Assembly: GCA_023374025.1 (NCBI GenBank)
Contig: SIJG01000017.1
Span: 124,001 to 188,000 of the forward strand
DNA from: Heterodera schachtii
Taxonomy: Eukaryota; Nematoda; Chromadorea; Rhabditida; Heteroderidae
DNA: 64,000 nucleotides
Direction of reading: 5' to 3'
The notes under the pieces were generated by a model that had not been told where the DNA came from, made no database searches, and saw only the letters and a list, made by a program, of their open reading frames with translations. A program made the translations under genes and the position numbers. How positions within the stretch are numbered: position 1 is the first letter of the stretch; each line of letters begins with the position of its first letter. Below, in pieces: positions 33,409-44,559 of this stretch.

Positions 33409-34781
33409 ATGCTCTTTTTCCCAATTGCCACTGTTTTGCTCGGCGTCTTCGTTGGCTCCCTTCAGGGGAAACCCACCGGTACAGCAAAAAGCGATCCAAT
33501 CAAAACTAATTATCTGCGAATTTCAGAACAAAATGCCGAAATTAAGCCGGCCGTACCCCTCGGTAAAAAAGAAAAATAAATAAATATTTTAACATTTTTA
33601 ATTTTTAAATTTCCTACAGAGGCAACTCGCAACGAAATCAAAGACACGCCGCAGCGCACAGAGAACAAAGAAATTTCGCGCAGCGAAATCAACGAAATCA
33701 AAGAGATTCCGCGCAACGAATTCAAAACGGCGCCAATCACCGGTGATATTTTTGAATATTTAAAAAATTAAATAAAATTAATTGTTTTTAAGAGAGCCGT
33801 GAAAGACCGTTCATTAAAAGCGAAATCATCCGCGACATCAGCTCCGCAATGAACTTCTTGAACGAGCAAATCCGGGAGTACTCGGAACGAACCAAGGACA
33901 GAGTGAGTGGAGAGGCCAAGGGGAAGCGAAACGGAACTCAAATGGGCAATTTAGCAAGAGGAATTCAAGGGCATCATTGAGGCCAGAAACAAACTCGAGA
34001 CGGCCATCAAACCATTGCACGGAGGTGAGAAAACAAATTAGGGGGCAGCACTAATTGGGCTTAAAAAGGAATACATTTGGACAAATTTTCAGTGATGGAG
34101 TCCGACATGGCTTCCTCGAGCCTGGAGACGTCGATGACCAACTCGGCCAACATCGCCCGACAAGCCCTGGAGGAGTTGCCCGTGAAACAGGCATGGCATT
34201 TCGGAAGTAATTAGCACTAATTAACCAATTTAATTTCACAGGTCCGACAAATGGAACAAATTGCGGAGGAGGGAAAGAGCAAAACGGTGGAGGAGCAGGA
34301 GAGGGCACTGCGCGAGTACGCGGAAAAGAACGGCGAAAGTGTGAAGGTCGGCGGAGCAGCCCCCCCCATTCAGCACAACAATTCTTCCTCTAAACGGCCC
34401 CATTAAAATTGCAGAAGGCTGTTGACCAAGTGTTCGTCGCCAAGGACCGTGCGGACATCGCTTTGGAGACGTACTTGAGGAGCCACGCGGACACCTTCTC
34501 CCAGGAGGCGCGAAAGGCCAACGACCAGGCAAAAAGCCAAATTCAAAAGGAAAAGCATAGCTAAAATGCCAAAACATCATTTGCAGATGCTGTTCGTGAT
34601 GAAGGACAAGAAGCTCAGCTCGGAGGACAAAGTGCGCAAATTGGAGGAGTGGGCCAACACTTTGCCGGAGAATGTGCGCGGAGAGCTGCGCGTGCGCGAC
34701 TTGCGCGAGCTGAAGCAGCTGGTGCACCTGTACAACGGACTGACGCCCGTCCTGCACCAGGGCATCCAAGGCGGCATCTGA
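33409..34781 (+). CDS. Secreted SXP/RAL-2-like protein (306 aa)
   Basis: Nine exons join in phase: 33409-33478, 33527-33562, 33620-33742, 33793-33902, 33955-34024, 34093-34190, 34242-34346, 34415-34528 and 34587-34781. The signal peptide is MLFFPIATVLLGVFVGSLQG. A charged repeat-like region follows (NEIKDTPQRTENKEISRSEI), then long helices (SAMNFLNEQIREYSERTKDR; EEGKSKTVEEQERALREYAE) and the conserved end LFVMKDKKLSSEDKVRKLEE. The end resembles the SXP/RAL-2 (DUF148) domain and matches the C-terminus of the divergent neighbour at 29,426-30,553. SXP/RAL-2 proteins are secreted and nematode-specific; their function is not settled. Two introns have GC donors (after 34,190 and after 34,528). A strong TATA box suggests high, tissue-specific expression. 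Confidence 0.75.
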
Positions 34782-35038
34782 ACAGGAGGAGGAGGAGAAG
34801 AAAGGGAGGAAAGGGGGCGATCGGACTGATCGGACGGACCGAAAGTGATCGGTAGCAGTGATCTGTTGTCATTGTGAACGAAAATGCCGCATTCCATTCC
34901 TAATTTATTTAAGTGGGTATTAAACACATTAAAATGCATTGCAAATGATTTGTTCCATTCGAATTTATTTTTTAAAAGCAAAAAGCGGGGCATGGGAAAA
35001 AACCACAGCAAATAAATTTGAAAATGTGAGTATTAAAT
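34782..35038. other. 3' flank shared by convergent genes
   Basis: A purine-rich stretch with GATCGGACTGATCGGACGGACC words follows the SXP-like stop; no exon was seen. Confidence 0.4.
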
Positions 35039-35590
35039 TCAGCGGATGATACAATAATTAATGGAATTGGTAGTCCGATCTGCTGATGGCCTCCCATCCC
35101 ATTTCAAAGATTGTTTTCTTCTTTCCCACCTTTGGCCATAAAATTCATCAATTTTCGGGCCATACTTGAAAAAATGCCACCACTTCCTTCCGCTAAAGAC
35201 AAAAATATTTAATATTTAATAAAAAACAAATAAATAAATAATAATCAACTTGCCCTTCGGAGGCATTTGTTGCGGTTGTCCAAATGCGTTCTGCCCAATG
35301 TTCGGTTGTTGCTGTTGTTGTGCCATCATTTGCTGATCATTCAAATTGAAGCCGTTCGGGCCAAATTGGCCTTGGCCATTTGGCGGTTGATTAAACGCAT
35401 TTTGTTGCGGCATTGCTTAAAGCAAAAATAAATAAATTAAAATATTTTAAAAATTACGCGCAGAATTTGCACCGCCACCGCCCGTAAATTTATTTTTCAG
35501 TCCTTCCCAAAAATTGGTCCAATCGGCGCCAACACTTGCAAAGAATAAAGTCGGCAGAAGAAAATAAATTGAAAAAGATTTTAAATTCAT
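35039..35590 (-). CDS. Small secreted Gly/Gln/Asn-rich protein (minus copy)
   Basis: Exons 35458-35590, 35254-35415 and 35130-35192 join in phase. A fourth exon ending near 35,039 is likely but its acceptor is uncertain. A signal peptide (MNLKSFSIYFLLPTLFFASV) is followed by ADWTNFWEGLKNKFTGGGG, then a Gln/Asn/Pro-rich middle (NGQGQFGPNGFNLNDQQMM) and a short helical end (SSMARKLMNFMAK). Intron 2 has a canonical GC donor (AAGG|gcaagt). The plus-strand gene at 36,465 has the same plan: signal peptide, poly-Gly, then Gln/Met/Pro-rich repeats. The two are divergently arranged paralogues. I do not recognise a named family. Confidence 0.6.
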
Positions 35591-36464
35591 TTTGAATCTA
35601 TAATTAATAAAAAAATTATTTTTTGAATCCATTTAAAAGTTAATTTTCATTTGGTTACGAAATAAAATGGAAAATTTTAGGATTAAAACTGACAAAAAGT
35701 GATTAACACAATTTAATTATTGGCCCTAAATGAAAGCCGAAACGAATAAATGGATGCTCAGTTGTGTCAACAAATTGAAAAAAATTAAAGAATAATGACT
35801 GACAAATTGAAAAATTTTAAAACTGGTTAACCTTAATTAATTTAAAAATAAAAATTATATTTCTTATTGTTAGTCAGATATGATTTTGTCGGACTACAAA
35901 AATAACATAAAAAAGAAAAAGTAAAAAGAAAAACGCTTTAGAACTTTTGAACTTACTTAATGTAAGTCCCACTCAAAAGAAAAGGTAATTTTAATTGTTG
36001 CAAAGCACGAAAAACCAAACCAAGGCCAAGCTTAAAATGAACACCAAATTAACAAAGTTAAAAAAATAACAAATGATTCCCACCAATAAATTTGTATGCC
36101 TTTCTCAGTAAATCAAAACAATTTGTTGCCTATTTCTAAATCACGAAAATTATTATTATTTTTCAATATTTAATCAAAATTAAAAAGCGATACACCTCTC
36201 AACCGACATCTTAAAAATTAATAGAAGCAATTATTGTTAATTAGCATTTGAAATTTATTTTGGGAATATTTCCAAATTTTCAATGAGATGATGCTTTAAA
36301 AAATACTAAAATGGAATTATCATTTATGAAAATTTATTTATTCATCTGTTTTGTCATCATTTTCTCAATTTCAATTAATTTGCAAATTTTTTGATTATTT
36401 ATTTAGCATTTGGTGCCTAATATTTAAGCAAATTGGCCACAGTTATGATGACATTTCTTCCAAA
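35591..36464. promoter_or_regulatory. Shared upstream region of the divergent Gly/Gln-rich pair
   Basis: 870 bp of AT-rich DNA separates the two start codons. No exon or transposon end was seen; a common regulatory region is likely from the arrangement. Confidence 0.35.
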
Positions 36465-36821
36465 ATGTTTTCCCATTTCTCCACAGTAATCCTTGTGCTC
36501 TTTTCATACGGTAGTGTCCTCGGTTTCTTCGGTGGCGGTGGCTTAGGGATGGGCGGCGGAGGTAAAAAGTCAAAAAAGATTGGAAATTAAATAAAAAAAA
36601 CTCATTAAAACATAAAGCATTGGCAATTTTAATTTACTTTTGTGCTCATTTGAGGGAATATGCCAATGGATATGTCCGCCGGTGGTCAGCAGCAGCCATT
36701 CGGAGGGCCCCAATTTGGCCAAATGGGTCAGCAGCCGATGATGCCCCAAGCGAATCCCATGGGCCAAGGCCAAGGCGGGCCTCAGCAGATGAATCCCTTT
36801 GGGGGAGGCCAAATGGGCTAA
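36465..36821 (+). CDS. Small secreted Gly/Gln/Met-rich protein (plus copy, 87 aa)
   Basis: Exons 36465-36561 and 36655-36821 join in phase (GGA G|gtaaaa to ttgag|GG) and stop at TAA. The signal peptide is MFSHFSTVILVLFSYGSVLG. The mature part begins FFGGGGLGMGGGG, then NMPMDMSAGGQQQPFGGPQF and Gln/Met/Pro/Gly repeats to the end (MNPFGGGQMG). There is no Cys. It is the divergent paralogue of the minus-strand gene at 35,039-35,590. Gly/Gln-rich secreted proteins in nematodes include cuticle, egg-matrix and gland products; nothing here decides between them. Confidence 0.7.
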
Positions 36822-37225
36822 AAGGTGCAAAGTCAGCAAGTTAAACGTAGAAATTTACATTTTAATTTTTGTAATTTGCACATTTATCTTCAAATGATCG
36901 CTTCCGCTCGCTAATTCCATTGATTTTATTTCGGATTTATTTCACTTAAATTTGATAAAATTTAATCATTTTTTTGTCTATTGTTTTTAAATGTGGAATA
37001 TTTATCTTTAGGATTTTACCGAATTTATCGTAATTTTAGCCATTTTGGGATAGATCGCCATGACAAAGCATTCTTCTTGACGTAATTACTGCTTTCTTTT
37101 CCTATATTGTTTTTGTTTTAATAAATTTATGCTTAACACACAAATAAAAAATTTAAAAATTAAGCAAATGTTAAGTGATTTTTTCGAAAATGTCAGAAAA
37201 ATTCTCTTAGAATGATTCAGCCTTG

Positions 37226-37893
37226 GTGCTAGTGCGTTTCGTAAAAAAGGCCACCCATGCGCGTTTCGTAAAAGGGCCAATGGTTCGAAACAAAAATTAT
37301 GTAAAACATAAAATTCATATCTTGGCTCAAGTTTCAACCAAACTAATATCTCATGGTATCATTCAATAGCTTTAATTGTTCTCTTTCAGAATATAATTTT
37401 TTTAAATTTTTTACTTAAGTATAAAAAAAGTTATAAAGCATTGAACATGCTATGTTTTTTGCAATGATCATGCATATATTAGAAATATTTAAAATTTTAA
37501 GTCTTTAAAATGCAAATGAGCCAAAAATAATTTATATATTCGCTAGCCCTAAGAATTCTCTATTTATCTTTAAAATTTCAGAAAATTTCATTGAGTTTCA
37601 AAAAAGTTCTGGACAAAAAATTATGACTTAAGATTTTTATAATTTTATGACAATAACTTTTTTTATACTTAAGTAAAAAATTTAAAAAAATTATATTCTG
37701 AAAGAGAACACTTAAAGCTATTGAATGATACCATGAAATATTAATTTGGTTGAAACTTGAGCCAATATATGAATTTTATGTGTTACATAATTTTTGTTTC
37801 AAACCCATTGGCCCTTTTACGAAACGCGCAACCCCATTTTGGCACGTTTACGAAACGCGCATGGGTGGCCTTTTTTACGAAACGCGTCAGCAC
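37226..37893. mobile_element. Foldback element, core family copy 3 (ACGAAACGCG ends)
   Basis: The left end is GTGCTAGTGCGTTTCGTAAA and the right end is ACGAAACGCGTCAGCAC, each with two or three repeats of the word GTTTCGTAAAA or its complement. The inner arms match each other over about 150 bp (AATTCATATCTTGGCTC, CATGGTATCATTCAATAGCT, CTCTTTCAGAATATAA). It is related to the element at 49,066. Confidence 0.8.
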
Positions 37894-38778
37894 GCATTAA
37901 AAAATCTAAAAAAAAAAAATCAAATTTCTGCATTCCGTTTCTTTCCGCATTAGGGCACTTTTTTACGGTTTTAAAATTGTTTATTTTGTTGTTTTTCAAA
38001 GCTTTGATCAATTTATTCTGATCAATTTGTGTGTGTCAGGAAAAAACCCGAATATTTACAATGCAAATCGAAGTTATTTCGTTTTAGTTTTATTTTTAAT
38101 GCGAAGCCATTGGGGAAAAAGGGGAAACCGCCAATTTATTATTATGGCAACTTTATTTTTAAATGCCAATGAAAAACGGTAATGGACCAAATGACGGACA
38201 ATTCAGTGAACGATTATGTAAAGTAGGGAGGAAAATGCAGTAATTGTCCAACTTCAGTATGCCTATTTGAATAATGAACACTAATTGGCACGTTTTATTT
38301 TTATTCGAATGGCCGGCGGACATTGGCAGACGCAGGACGACCAATCTGACAAATAAGCATTCATTTGGCATTTGTGCAAAAGTGCCAAATTTTGTCTGTC
38401 GGTCGTTCTTTTTGCTCGGTGAAACATTGACAAAACTCCCATTTATTCGAAACCCACGGAGAAAGTAAGCATGTGTGAAATTTCATTTTTTAAATTCATT
38501 TTTTCCTAAGAGTTTTCGTTTTCGTTTCATTTTGTTTTTGTACATATCTCAGCCGATCAAAGAGAAAAACAAATGGAATAAAAATTTGTGAAAAGAATTA
38601 AATGTCAATAAAATAAACAATTTTTGAGAGGGATTTGCTTTAATCAACAATTTTGCTTACTTTTTATACGGTAAAAGCATACACAGTATGCAAAAATGAG
38701 GCGCAATAAGATAAGAATGAATACGGTAGGACAATGAATGTACAGTATACAGCTAATTGAATCGCAAAACGATTAGAA
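37894..38778. other. Intergenic, AT-rich
   Basis: Nothing was supported here on either strand; several short ORFs lack splice sites and coding-like composition. Confidence 0.4.
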
Positions 38779-41700
38779 TTAGCGGAAATTGAACGCGACT
38801 TCGTCAACGTACGCGCCTTTGTACACCGGGGGAAAGTCGGGGGACGCGTAAATGATGCGTGTGGCGCGGTGGTGCGGGTGACGACGTGGCGTCGGGCGCA
38901 AACGCTTCGGAGTTTGTGCGTTGGCAGCGCCGCGCTCATTCTAAGAAAACGAAGCAATTTCTTCAATTTTTTAATATTTTATGATCTTTTTATATTTTTA
39001 AATAAAATTTAATCAGCTGGTGTTCCCAAATTTCGTCTTTTCATTAAAATTCATATTTTACCAATTTAAATTGTCCAAATCGAAAACCAATTAAATACTT
39101 AAAATGCCATGGCACTCGGGGGAATAATGATATTTAATTCACCATATTTTTTGTTCTTTTGCTTTTCGCCGAATTCGAAATGTTGTCACTGAACACATAA
39201 ATCCTCCTCCGTTTTGGCTGCCGTTTCTAAATCAATAAAAAATCCATTTAATTAATTAATTAAATAAATCCCCTTTAATAATTATACCTTTTTGCTGTTG
39301 TTGGCACTTGCCCGCTGTCCGCCCCCTTTCGCTGCTCCGCCGTTGGCATTGGCACCTGTCGCGGATTGGACTGTCCCATTATTGGCACTTTTTGTCTCAT
39401 TTTCCTTGGCCAATTGTCCTTTTTCTTTTTTACCATTTTTGTCCATATCTTTTGCATTTTGTTCATTATTTTTTGTCTTTTGGCCTTCCTTTTTGTCATT
39501 TTTCTTCCCATTTGTTGCTGTTTCTTTCTGCTTTTCTCCCCCACTATTTTCATTATTGGTTTTGTTGCCCTTTTGTCCCCTTTTTTGGCACTTTCTTCTT
39601 CCCCCTTTTTGGCATTTTCCGTTCCCATTTCTTCCCCCTTTTTGGCACTTTCTTCCTCCTCCTTTTTGGCACTTTCTTCTTCCTTCTTTTTGGCATTTTC
39701 CTTTCCCATTTCTTCCCCCGTTTTGGCACTTTCTTCCTCCTCCTTTTGGCATTTTGTTTTTCCATCTCTCCCCCGTTTTCCTCTCTCTCCTTTTCCTCTC
39801 CATTTTCTTTCTTCTCTTCCAATGGGTTTTCTTCCTCACTTTCCTCTTCTTCCTCCTCTTCGCTTTTGCTTATATTATTAAACCCAAATTTTCTTCCGGG
39901 CCTTCTTCTTCTTAGTTCCTCACTTTCTAATGATTTTTCACCTCCTTCATCTTCATATTCCTTTTTCTCTTCCTTTTTTTCTTCCTCTTCCATTTTCTGT
40001 TCCTTTTCTTCTTCCAAATTCTCTTCCTTTTCCTTTTCCAAATTCTCTTCATTTTCCTCTTCCAAATTCTCTTCCTTTTCTTCTTCCAAATTCTCTTCCT
40101 TTTCCTCTTCCTCTTCATTTTCCTCTTCCAACTTCTCTTCCATTTCCTCTTCTATTTCCTCTTCCTTTTCTATTTTCTCTTCCAAATTCTCTTCCTTTTC
40201 CTCTTCCAAATTCTCTTCATTTTCCTCTTCCAAATTCTCTTCCTTTTCCTCTTCCATTTTCTCTTCATTTTCCTCTTCCATTTCCTCTTTCTCTTCCTTT
40301 TTCTCTTCCTCTTCCATTTTCTCTTCCATTTCCTCTTCTATTTCCTTTTCCTCTTCCATTTTCTCTTTCTCTTCCTTTGCCTCTTCCATTTTATCTTCCT
40401 TTTCCTCTTCCATTTTCTCTTCCTTTTCCTCTTCCTTTTCCTCTTCCTTTTTCTGTACCGTTGTTTTTTGTTCGTTTTCTTCAAAATTCCCCACATTTTC
40501 CCCCTTTTCTTCCTTATTATTCAATTTTTTTGTCTCTCAAATTGCAAAATAAAATAATTAAATAAATGCCAAATTAGTCAACTTTCCTTGCCAATTTAAC
40601 TTCTCACCTTCTCTGCTCCTTTTGTTTTGATTGCCTTCTTTTGCGGATGAATAATGCCTTCCTTTTGACATTGATGATGATGATGAACGATGTCGTGGAA
40701 TTTCTTAATTTAAATTTTAATTTAAATCAATGTTTTAATTCCCTATTTTCACATTGGCATTTTCCGTTTTACCATTATTTTCCGAGTGATGCCGTCCCTT
40801 TTCGTGAATGTGACTGTTTGCCCGTGAATAGGCATCTTTTGCCTTGTCCCATGCCAAATGCGCACCCTTTTTCACCCCATTTTTAAGACTATCTGAAAAT
40901 TCAATGCCATTAAAATCAATTAGTGCTATATTTATTTAATGAATAATTTATTTAAAATGTTCATTATTTTATTCTTTTTATACCATTTCGATGCAAAACT
41001 GAGCTCGCTTTGCGTGAAGCACTTCGCGACAATTGTCCAATTTTTGATCCGACTTTGTGCGCGTCGTCCGCCGTTTTGTGCTTTAATGACTCCGTTCTGT
41101 CGCTGTCCTATTTTTAAAATTAATTTTTTAAATGACAATTTACGCTTTTAATCCGTCACCTTCACATTGTGGTACAAATGTGATGCTTTTCGCGATGCGA
41201 CACGTCCAATTTTGGCCACATTCGTCCCCAATTTCTTCGCTTCTCTCACCGTTCCCTCTCTCATCGTTTTCCACCCATTACTCTCGTCATTTTGATCATA
41301 ATTCTCTGTGTTGTGCCGTCGGTCACTTTTTGCCGATGTGTCGTGCCGTTCTTCTTCAGCTGTCCTTCCGCTGTTCTCTCTCTGATCATTTTGTTGTTTA
41401 TTCTCCCGCCGGTCACTTTCTGCTGATTGGCTACGCCGTTCATATCCCATTCTTTCTGACATCTGGTCTTCATCAGTTTGTTGTCCTGGTTCCGTTCGGT
41501 CACTTTTTGATTGAGTACGGCGTGAATCGTCCGAATTTACTTGTCCTCCGTTTATCCGATCAGTTCCCATTCCTTGGTCGCTTTGCTGTCCGTTTCTCAG
41601 ATCATTTCCCATTCTCTGATCACTTCCCACCCTTTGATCACTTTGTGCTCCGTTTCTCTGATCACTTCCCATTCTCTGATCACTTCGCTCTCCGTTTCTC

Positions 41701-44559
41701 TGATCACTTCCCATTCTCTGATCACTTCTTTGTCCATTTCTTTGATCATTGTTTAATCCCGTACTTTGTCCCATTCTCTGATCACTTCGCTCTCCGTTTC
41801 TCTGATCACTTCTTTGTCCATTTCTTTGATCATTGTTTAATCCCGTACTTTGTCCCATTCTCTGATCACTTCGCTCTCCGTTTTTCTGATCACTTTCCGA
41901 TTGTTTTTGGCGTTGTTCTACCTCGCTTTGTCCTTCTGTCCCTTTTTTATTATTGTCGTTCTGTCCATTTCTCTGCTGGTGGTCCTTTTCTGTGAATGCG
42001 TTTTTCAATGAACTCCCAACTCTCGAAGCAGCTTCTTTCGCGCTGTGCCCAGCTGAACGGGCGACTTCTTTGGCTTCATTGCCCAACTTTTTCACTTTTT
42101 CATATTTGCCTTCGTATTTTTTTGGCGTTTCGTCCTCTAAATTTTATTTTATTTTTTAAAATTTCATTTCGCTTCAACTTGCACCTTTTTTCTGTTCCTT
42201 TTGTTGTCGGACAGCCGGGGCAACTGCAGCAGCATCAACAGCAGCTTCTCCTTGTCCATTTTTCCCAATGGATTTCTTCGATGGCGCCAATGCTTCGGCG
42301 ATCTTCGATAAAATCATTTCCTATAATGGAACTCAGCTGACGAGCCAAAACTACCAAAACAATTTTTCTTGCCTTTTAACTTTTGGGTTTTAGCCAAAAA
42401 TTATTCTCACAATCAGCCCTTTAATTTTCGGATTTACATATTGAAGACTGTAGGATTATGGTAATTCGCATTTTTTCTTTTATTTTTTATCACTTTTATT
42501 ATGCCTTTCCTGTTCAATTGCACTTAAATTGTCCTGAAAAAGTACCGTCCTTGAGCTTTTAAACTTGTTTAAGCTCTTTCTGGGATTTACCGTATTTCCT
42601 CGATTATTAGCCCCGGGGCTTTTATTGTTCAACCCACCTCAAGAGGAGGCTTATATTCGAGGGGGGCTTCTGATTTAGAGGGGGCTTATAATCGAGGAAA
42701 TACTGTAAGTACGGCCACATTTTAAGGACTTTTTAAGTGCAATTGTGCCACTTTTGCCCTTATTTGGTGTCCAATTTGTGTTTGTCTCCCCATGGAATTG
42801 CACCTTTCCGTTGTCACCGTCGTTCATTGAATTAGGCCATCCTGCTGATGCTGAACTGCTTGCCCTTCTACTCCCTCCACTGTTGCTGCTCAAAGAGGAC
42901 GAGCCTTGGCCAGAAGAAGAGCCATGTCGTCCGATTGGCTGAGAACCTTAAGCAAATAATTTGAAATTTTAAATCATTTTTAAATAAATCATTTTTAAAT
43001 TAGTGTAGAAGACCACCTTCAACTTGAGCATTATTGCCAGATTTTTCTTCTATTTTTTGCCCATTCCTATTTTCTTTTTCTTCAATCATTGAATTTGTTT
43101 CTTCCATTTTGTCCTTCAAAAACCCTTCAGATTCATTTGTTGTTCTCCGTTTGTTTTGATTTGGTCCAATTTCGGCATCAAATCCCTTCTCCACAATTTG
43201 GGCTGATTCCTTTTCCTTGGTTTGGGTCTGTTGTCCCTTTTGGCCTTTTTTTATGCCACTTTCTTCCCCAGTGCCATTTTGCGACTCGTCCTCCTTTTCT
43301 TTGCTGCTCTTAAATGCCAATGTTTCCTCTTCTGTAGTCCTTCTTTCTTTGTCGGCTTCTTTTGCCCTGTCCTGCCCTTCCTTTTTGTCCTTAATTGATG
43401 TGATTTGTCGTTCCTTTGTCGGTCTCTTTTGATGTTCCCTTATTTCATCACTCTTTTCCTCATTAATTGATTCGCTCAAAATGACTTCGGCATTTTGTCC
43501 TTCTCCCTCTCCTTCATCTTCTCCAATTGTCCCCGTTATTTTCTGTTGTTTTTCCTTTTTATTTTCCAATTTTTTCATTTCTTTTTGTTGCCCTTCTGCT
43601 GGGCTGTTCAAATTATTTGTCTCCCATTTTTCGCTATTCTTTGATTCTTCCGTTTTCGATTTCTCCTCACTTTTATTCAAAACATTTTCAGATGCTTCTT
43701 TAACCAATTCTGCATTTTTGGATGTTTTTATTTCTATTAAAATTAATTAAAAAGCCTAATAAACCCTTCTAAATTTGTCTAATTCGAGTTTTGACTTTCC
43801 AAAACCATTTAAAAAATATTTCCCTTTTTATGCCTTTGGCTAATCATTTTCCTATTTTAAATTAATTCTTCAATTTGTTTTCACCTCCTTTTGCACCATT
43901 TTGTTGGTTTGAAAATGCCCTCTTCATCAATGTGCCCGTTTTCGATGCCGCTCGCTTCAAATTGTCTCCCGCCACCAAAGCGACGTCTTTCAATTCCGGG
44001 CCGAACCCTTTCAGCTGATTCTGTTGTCCATTTCCCACTGCTGAAAATGTTCATTCAAAAAGATGATTTTTTTAATTTTTAGTTATTTGGTTTTCTCCAT
44101 TTTAATTGTTAGCCAAAATTTTTTGTCACCAAAAATTTTAGCCCTTTTAATTTTTAAATGACTTTCCTCGACAAATGTTAAAATAGGCTATTGTTTGCCG
44201 TATCATTAAATTAATACGGAAAATGCACTTACCCTCCCCAAAAATTATTAAAAATAAATTAAATTTAACATTTTTTTTTTTACAATTTTTCTGTCCCAAA
44301 TTGTTTCCGTCCGATTGAGCATTGGTCGGCTGCCCATTTTTGATGCCATTCGTTTTCCATGCGTTTGATTCGAATTCACCTCCCAAATATGCGGAAAACG
44401 GTTGATCAAATTGCTTAATATGTTTATATATTTGAAATTCTTTTTATTAGATATGAAACCGACTTGTTGTGTTTGTTGTTGCGCAACAATTACCGTAAAC
44501 CAAAAACAAAAAGTGACCGTAACGAAGCGGAAAAAGTAGCAGAAGCGAACCCGAGCCAT
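38779..44559 (-). CDS. Very large secreted disordered repeat protein (about 1,385 aa)
   Basis: Thirteen exons, nearly all joining in phase: 44460-44559, 44284-44379, 43885-44040, 43017-43733, 42804-42946, 42185-42320, 41160-42136, 40984-41107, 40773-40892, 40608-40703, 39288-40535, 39143-39226 and 38779-38940. The signal peptide is in exon 1 (MARVRFCYFFRFVTVTFCFW). The rest is hydrophilic: Lys/Glu/Gln, Ser/Gly (SSSLSSNSGGSRRASSSASA), helical (AKEVARSAGHSAKEAASRVG), Ser-Asp-Gln-Arg repeats, a Glu/Lys block of about 300 residues and a basic end (RPTPRRHPHHRATRIIYAS). Exon 39288-40535 has two one-base slips in A-runs near 39,750 and 39,580 (see findings); otherwise the reading stops at 39,553. 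I recognise no family. An extracellular matrix, egg-coat or effector role is only inference. Confidence 0.7.
39810..40470 (-). repeat. Glu/Lys low-complexity coding repeat
   Basis: The plus strand shows hundreds of bases of (T/C)TCTTCC(T/A)TTTCC words. On the minus strand they encode EEEKEENLEEEKEENLEE-type sequence with a 15-30-bp period. Confidence 0.85.
41530..41900 (-). repeat. Ser-Asp-Gln-Arg coding repeats with a long direct repeat
   Basis: Minus-strand codons give SDQRNGERSDQRMG units of 24-27 bp. A longer unit of about 80 bp encoding QSTGLNNDQRNGQRSDQ is present twice (about 41,734-41,815 and 41,816-41,893). Confidence 0.8.

Noticed and set aside
40000..40552. Plus-strand Ser/Phe- and Leu/Pro-rich ORFs of over 200 codons
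   Set aside because: They are shadows of the Glu/Lys-coding repeat on the minus strand, where exons join in phase.
41148..44559. Splitting the giant disordered gene into three separate genes
   Set aside because: All introns between the large exons keep phase (mostly phase 1), only one signal peptide is present, and no internal exon begins with a convincing start, so one gene fits better.
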